A DNA stretch of 18,823 nucleotides, from contig CADBLW010000112.1 in the NCBI GenBank assembly GCA_902795625.1, positions 1 through 18,823 of the forward strand. Reading direction: 5' to 3'. The stretch comes from an uncultured Lachnospiraceae bacterium (GTDB lineage Bacteria; Bacillota; Clostridia; Lachnospirales; Lachnospiraceae). The position numbers and the translations under genes were made by a program. This document shows, piece after piece, positions 15,384 to 18,823 of this stretch; position 1 is the stretch's first letter, and the number at the start of each line of letters is the position of its first letter. The notes under the pieces are model-generated. The model saw only the letters and a program-made list of their open reading frames with translations, was not told the DNA's origin and did no database searches.

Positions 15384-17123
15384 ATGGCTGAGACGAAAAT
15401 CATGCTCGGTAATGAGGCGATCGCGCGCGGCGCGTGGGAAGCCGGCGTTACCGTAAGCGCTGCGTACCCGGGCACGCCGAGTACCGAGATCAGTGAATCG
15501 ATCGTAAAATACGAGGAAGTTTACGCGGAGTGGTCACCCAACGAGAAGGTGGCGATGGAGGTTGCCATCGGTGCGTCCATGGCAGGTGCGAGAGCGCTCG
15601 CGTCCATGAAACATGTCGGTGTCAACGTAGCATCCGACCCGCTTTACACTGTTTCCTATATCGGAGTTAACGGCGGTCTTGTGCTTGTTGCTGCGGATGA
15701 CCCGGGCCTTTACTCGAGCCAGAATGAGCAGGACAGCCGAGCGGTAGCGAGAGCATCGAAGGTGCCCGTGATCGAGCCGTCGGACAGCGGTGAGGCGAAG
15801 GAGTTTATCAAGTTTGCCTATGATCTGAGTGAAAAATACGATACGCCCGTAATGCTTCGCACCACAACGAGACTTTCGCATTCCCAGGGCCTTGTAAACC
15901 TTGAGGAACGCGTGAACCGTGAGCTCAAGCCCTATGAAAAGAATTTCCGCAAGAACGTCATGATGCCCGGCTGCGCCAAGGCGCGTCATCTCCATGTGGA
16001 GGACCGCGAGAAGCGCATGGCAGTTGACGGATGCGAAATGCCGATCAACCGCGTAGAAATGCGCGACACGAAAGTCGGTGTGATCACCTCCGGTATTCCT
16101 TATCAATATGTTCGCGAGGCGATGCCTGATGCGTCCGTGCTCAAGCTCGGTCTTGTGAACCCGCTTCCGAAGCAGCTGATCCTTGATTTTGCCGCTAAGG
16201 TAGACACGCTCTACATTGTGGAGGAGCTGGATCCGATCATCGAGGAGCAGGTAAAGTCCTGGGGCGTTGCCTGCAAGGGCAAGGAGCTCCTTACGGTACA
16301 GGGCGAGTACAGCGCAAATATGCTTCGCGAGAAGCTTCTCGGACAGACATTGGAGCTTGAGGCTCCCGCAGATGCTCCTCAGAGACCTCCGATCCTTTGC
16401 CCGGGCTGCCCGCACCGTTCAACATTTTCCACGCTGCAGAAGCTCGGCCTTCACGCTGCCGGCGATATCGGATGCTATACGCTCGGTGCAGTTGCACCTC
16501 TTTCCGTTGTCGATACGACCGTCTGCATGGGTTCGAGCATCAGCACTCTCCACGGAATGGAGAAGGCACGCGGCAAAGAGTATGTGAAGGATTGGGTTGC
16601 GACGATCGGTGACTCGACATTTATGCATACCGGTGTCAACTCCCTTATGAATATGGTTTACAACCAGGCGACGGGAACCGTTCTGATCCTCGACAACTCG
16701 ACGACCGGTATGACCGGTCACCAGGATCACGCAGGTACCGGCAAGACTCTCAAGGGCGATATCGTGAACGCGATCGATGTCACGAAGCTCTGTGAGGCCA
16801 TCGGCGTTCCGAATGTGAAGACCGTCAACGCCTTTGACGTCAAGGAACTCACGAAGACGATCCGCGAGGAGGTTGCGAAGGACGAGCTTTCCGTCATCAT
16901 CGTAAAAGCTCCGTGCGCGCTCCTCAACAAGGCTAAGATCACGACGCAGTACAAGGTTAACCCCGACACCTGCCGTGCATGCGGTTCCTGCATGAAGCCC
17001 GGATGCCCCGCAATGACGAGAGGCGAAGGCGGCAAGGTAGTGATCAACGATACGATGTGCAACGGTTGCGGTCTGTGCGCTCAGCTCTGCCCGTTCGGCG
17101 CGATCGAGAAAGTCGAGGTGTGA
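15384..17123 (+). CDS. iorA: Indolepyruvate:ferredoxin oxidoreductase, alpha subunit
   Basis: The 579-residue subunit works with IorB to convert aryl 2-oxo acids such as indolepyruvate to aryl-acyl-CoA and CO2, reducing ferredoxin, in anaerobic aromatic amino-acid catabolism. It shows the N-terminal pyruvate-ferredoxin-oxidoreductase-type domain (SAAYPGTPSTEI, EWSPNEKVAMEVAIGASMAGAR). The thiamine-diphosphate region has GDIGCYTLG near residue 360, GDSTFMHTG near 409 and LDNSTTGMTGHQ near 435. Two C-terminal 4Fe-4S motifs follow, CRACGSCMKPGCP and CNGCGLCAQLCP. The start has GGAGG seven bases upstream. Length is close to known IorA proteins. It is followed by iorB after two bases. Confidence 0.95.
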   Translation: MAETKIMLGNEAIARGAWEAGVTVSAAYPGTPSTEISESIVKYEEVYAEWSPNEKVAMEVAIGASMAGARALASMKHVGVNVASDPLYTVSYIGVNGGLVLVAADDPGLYSSQNEQDSRAVARASKVPVIEPSDSGEAKEFIKFAYDLSEKYDTPVMLRTTTRLSHSQGLVNLEERVNRELKPYEKNFRKNVMMPGCAKARHLHVEDREKRMAVDGCEMPINRVEMRDTKVGVITSGIPYQYVREAMPDASVLKLGLVNPLPKQLILDFAAKVDTLYIVEELDPIIEEQVKSWGVACKGKELLTVQGEYSANMLREKLLGQTLELEAPADAPQRPPILCPGCPHRSTFSTLQKLGLHAAGDIGCYTLGAVAPLSVVDTTVCMGSSISTLHGMEKARGKEYVKDWVATIGDSTFMHTGVNSLMNMVYNQATGTVLILDNSTTGMTGHQDHAGTGKTLKGDIVNAIDVTKLCEAIGVPNVKTVNAFDVKELTKTIREEVAKDELSVIIVKAPCALLNKAKITTQYKVNPDTCRACGSCMKPGCPAMTRGEGGKVVINDTMCNGCGLCAQLCPFGAIEKVEV

Positions 17124-17125
17124 TT

Positions 17126-17695
17126 ATGGCTACGAAAAATATCATGATCGTCGGTGTCGGCGGTCAGGGAACATTGCTTACGTCCCGTATCCTCGGCGGT
17201 ATCGCACGCGAGGCAGGGTATGATGTAAAGCTTTCGGAGGTTCACGGAATGGCTCAGCGCGGCGGAAGCGTTGTCACGTTTGTCCGCTACGGCGAGAGCG
17301 TTGCCGAGCCTATCGTGGAGGAGGGCTGCGCCGACGTATTGATCGCGTTTGAGCGTCTCGAGGCACTGCGCTATGCACATTTCCTGAAGAAGGACGGCGT
17401 TCTGATCGCAAATGATCAGCGCATTGATCCGATGCCCGTAGTGATCGGTGCCGCAGAGTATCCTGAGAACATTCTCGAGAACCTTGAGAAGAAGTACAAG
17501 GTACTCAAGATCGATGCAATGAGCGAGGCGAAGAAACTCGGAAACGCGAGAGCATTTAACACGATCGTGCTCGGAATGGCTGCGAAACATATGGATTTTC
17601 CGAAGGAAGCATGGCTCACGGTGATCGAGCATACCGTTCCGCCGAAAACCATCGACCTCAACAAGAAGGCATTCCTTGTGGGTTACGAACTCTGA
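17126..17695 (+). CDS. iorB: Indolepyruvate:ferredoxin oxidoreductase, beta subunit
   Basis: The 189-residue subunit is the gamma-type (pyruvate/ketoisovalerate oxidoreductase) partner of IorA. It begins MATKNIMIVGVGGQGTLLTSRILG, with the GVGGQG motif at 10-15, and has SEVHGMAQRGGSVVTFVRYG near 37-56, both typical of the family. I chose ATG 17126, two bases after the iorA stop with GAGGTG upstream; the open frame extends earlier into iorA but without family sequence. Size is normal for IorB. The two subunits should be made in equal amounts from one transcript. No separate promoter is visible. Confidence 0.95.
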   Translation: MATKNIMIVGVGGQGTLLTSRILGGIAREAGYDVKLSEVHGMAQRGGSVVTFVRYGESVAEPIVEEGCADVLIAFERLEALRYAHFLKKDGVLIANDQRIDPMPVVIGAAEYPENILENLEKKYKVLKIDAMSEAKKLGNARAFNTIVLGMAAKHMDFPKEAWLTVIEHTVPPKTIDLNKKAFLVGYEL

Positions 17696-17747
17696 TCGCG
17701 AAAGCAATTGTGCATTTTACGCGATGCCAACTCAGTTCGCGAAAGCA
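17696..17747 (+). repeat. Direct repeat after iorB
   Basis: TCGCGAAAGCA occurs at 17696-17706 and again at 17737-17747, 41 bases apart, starting right after the iorB stop. A small GNRA-type hairpin (GCCGT-GAAA-ACGGC, 17781-17794) follows without a T-run. I see neither a clear terminator nor a clear promoter between iorB and the PHP gene. Confidence 0.5.
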
Positions 17748-17881
17748 GACGGAGAGTTACAGGACTTACATGACTGTTACGCCGTGAAAACGGCTGATAG
17801 TACAGGCCCGAGGGCTTCCATGCGGGTCAAATACATTATTTCAGGAGCGAAGAAACAATGCTTCTGAGGGAGGTTGCCGAT

Positions 17882-18679
17882 ATGGCACAATACAAGATTG
17901 AAACACACCTGCACACCGCGGAAGGGAGCAAATGCGGCTGGGCGACCGGATGTGAACAGGCGGAAGCGCGGTTGATGGACGGGTACAGCACGATCATCGT
18001 GACGGACCACTTCTTCCGCGGCAACACAAGACCGGAGAGAAGTCTCCCCTGGGAGGAGTATATCGAGCAGTTCTGCTCCGGTTATGAGCATGCGAAAGCA
18101 CGCGGCGACGAGATCGGTATCACAGTCCTGTTCGGACTGGAGGACAACTATCAGGGCTCGGAATTCCTGATCTACGGTCTCGACAAGGACTGGCTTTTAA
18201 AGCATCCTGACATGCGCACCTGGACTCCCTGGGAGGAGTACGAGCATGTGCATGGGGACGGCGGCTACATGGTACAGGCGCATCCGTTCCGCGAGGCATC
18301 CTACCTCCGTGGCTTCGGACTGTATCCGATGTACACGGACGCAGTCGAGGGTATCAACGCTGCGCAGACGAAAGCCATGAATGAGCGCGCGATCTGGTAT
18401 GCGAAGCAGTTTGACAAGCCAATGACGGCAGGTTCCGACATTCACGGGATTGACAGCGTCGGAGGAGGTATCATCGCACCGCATCCGATCAATACGATCC
18501 GGGATTACATCAACATGATCCGCAACCGCGAGCCTTACAAGCTGATCGAGAAGCATCGCGACGAAAAGCCTCAGGGAGGACCTCCCGGGCCTGATTTCTT
18601 CAAGATGATCGAACAGAAGAAGGTCGAGATGAAGGCTTTTGCGGATGAGGCGGCAAGACGGATCCGCGAAGGACAATAG
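17882..18679 (+). CDS. PHP-domain metal-dependent phosphoesterase
   Basis: The 265-residue protein is a stand-alone PHP domain, a metal-binding phosphoesterase fold. Visible metal-ligand motifs are ETHLHT (H9, H11), VTDHFF (D42, H43), GLEDNY (E87), QAHPF (H134) and GSDIHG (D186, H188). This is the usual pattern of a three-metal site and it looks intact. The C-terminal 40 residues are charged and helical. I chose ATG 17882 because GAGGGAGG lies 8 bases upstream and the protein then starts with the first PHP strand; ATG 17858 would add eight residues and also has an AGGAG upstream. The substrate is unknown; relatives act on nucleotides, histidinol phosphate or DNA ends. It is 186 bases from iorB. 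Confidence 0.88.
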   Translation: MAQYKIETHLHTAEGSKCGWATGCEQAEARLMDGYSTIIVTDHFFRGNTRPERSLPWEEYIEQFCSGYEHAKARGDEIGITVLFGLEDNYQGSEFLIYGLDKDWLLKHPDMRTWTPWEEYEHVHGDGGYMVQAHPFREASYLRGFGLYPMYTDAVEGINAAQTKAMNERAIWYAKQFDKPMTAGSDIHGIDSVGGGIIAPHPINTIRDYINMIRNREPYKLIEKHRDEKPQGGPPGPDFFKMIEQKKVEMKAFADEAARRIREGQ

Positions 18680-18791
18680 AATTTTACGGACAATAACGTA
18701 AACACAGTAACAGCGCAGCACACAGTGAAGAAAAGACGGAAACGCAGTGCAGCGCACGGCAAAGGATAGACAGCAACGTCGGGAGCAGAGT

Positions 18792-18823
18792 ATGAACCAG
18801 TATATCGAAAACATCAATAACGG
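18792..18823 (+). CDS. Start of a gene cut by the window edge
   Basis: An ATG at 18792 follows GGGAG with suitable spacing and opens MNQYIENINN before the sequence ends. The preceding 112 bases (18680-18791) hold no other gene. The family cannot be told from ten residues, and it may not be a gene at all. Confidence 0.45.
   Translation, partial: MNQYIENINN

Noticed and set aside
15534..16415. Minus-strand frame opposite iorA
   Set aside because: Antisense shadow of a well-conserved gene.
17781..17815. GC hairpins after iorB as a terminator
   Set aside because: Neither hairpin is followed by a T-run.

Overview
The window looks like a chromosomal segment of an anaerobic Gram-positive member of the Clostridia, most like a Lachnospiraceae-type gut or rumen bacterium. 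The evidence is moderate GC, strong GGAGG ribosome-binding sites, a class 1B-type PyrD end followed by PyrE, a ferredoxin-linked indolepyruvate oxidoreductase (IorAB), an ECF-type sigma factor with a PrsW-family protease, and a very large surface protein with InlB-like and Cys/His repeats. No rRNA, tRNA, CRISPR array, transposase or phage gene was seen.

Region 1 (1-3721) is housekeeping. The 3' end of pyrD, then pyrE and queA, run on the plus strand and end at a terminator hairpin. Convergent argH lies on the minus strand. A 326-base gap (3722-4047) holds a palindrome overlapping a candidate argH promoter, a 28-base near-copy of an internal argH segment that forms a perfect 14-bp palindrome, and a strong sigma-A-type promoter facing right.

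Region 2 (4048-15130) is the unusual part: two adjacent co-oriented operons that look like one signalling and surface module. Operon A is tightly packed with overlapping genes: an ECF-type sigma factor, a small two-helix membrane protein (candidate anti-sigma), an 8-9-helix membrane protein with no family I recognise, and a PrsW-family intramembrane protease. Two successive hairpin terminators follow. Operon B encodes a second two-helix protein clearly paralogous to the first, a lipoprotein with an intact trypsin-like catalytic triad, and a 2461-residue membrane-anchored surface protein. That protein has InlB-like domains, a long beta-rich middle, a coiled coil and ten Cys/His repeats. PrsW proteases are known to start anti-sigma degradation. 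I infer an envelope-sensing circuit in which the sigma factor, an anti-sigma and a site-1 protease control, or are controlled by, the second operon's surface complex. That wiring is inference; the gene identities and packing are seen in the sequence.

Region 3 (15131-18823) returns to metabolism. After a strong terminator and a consensus promoter with a structured leader come iorA and iorB (indolepyruvate:ferredoxin oxidoreductase). Next is a PHP-domain metal-dependent phosphoesterase, then the first codons of a gene cut by the window edge.
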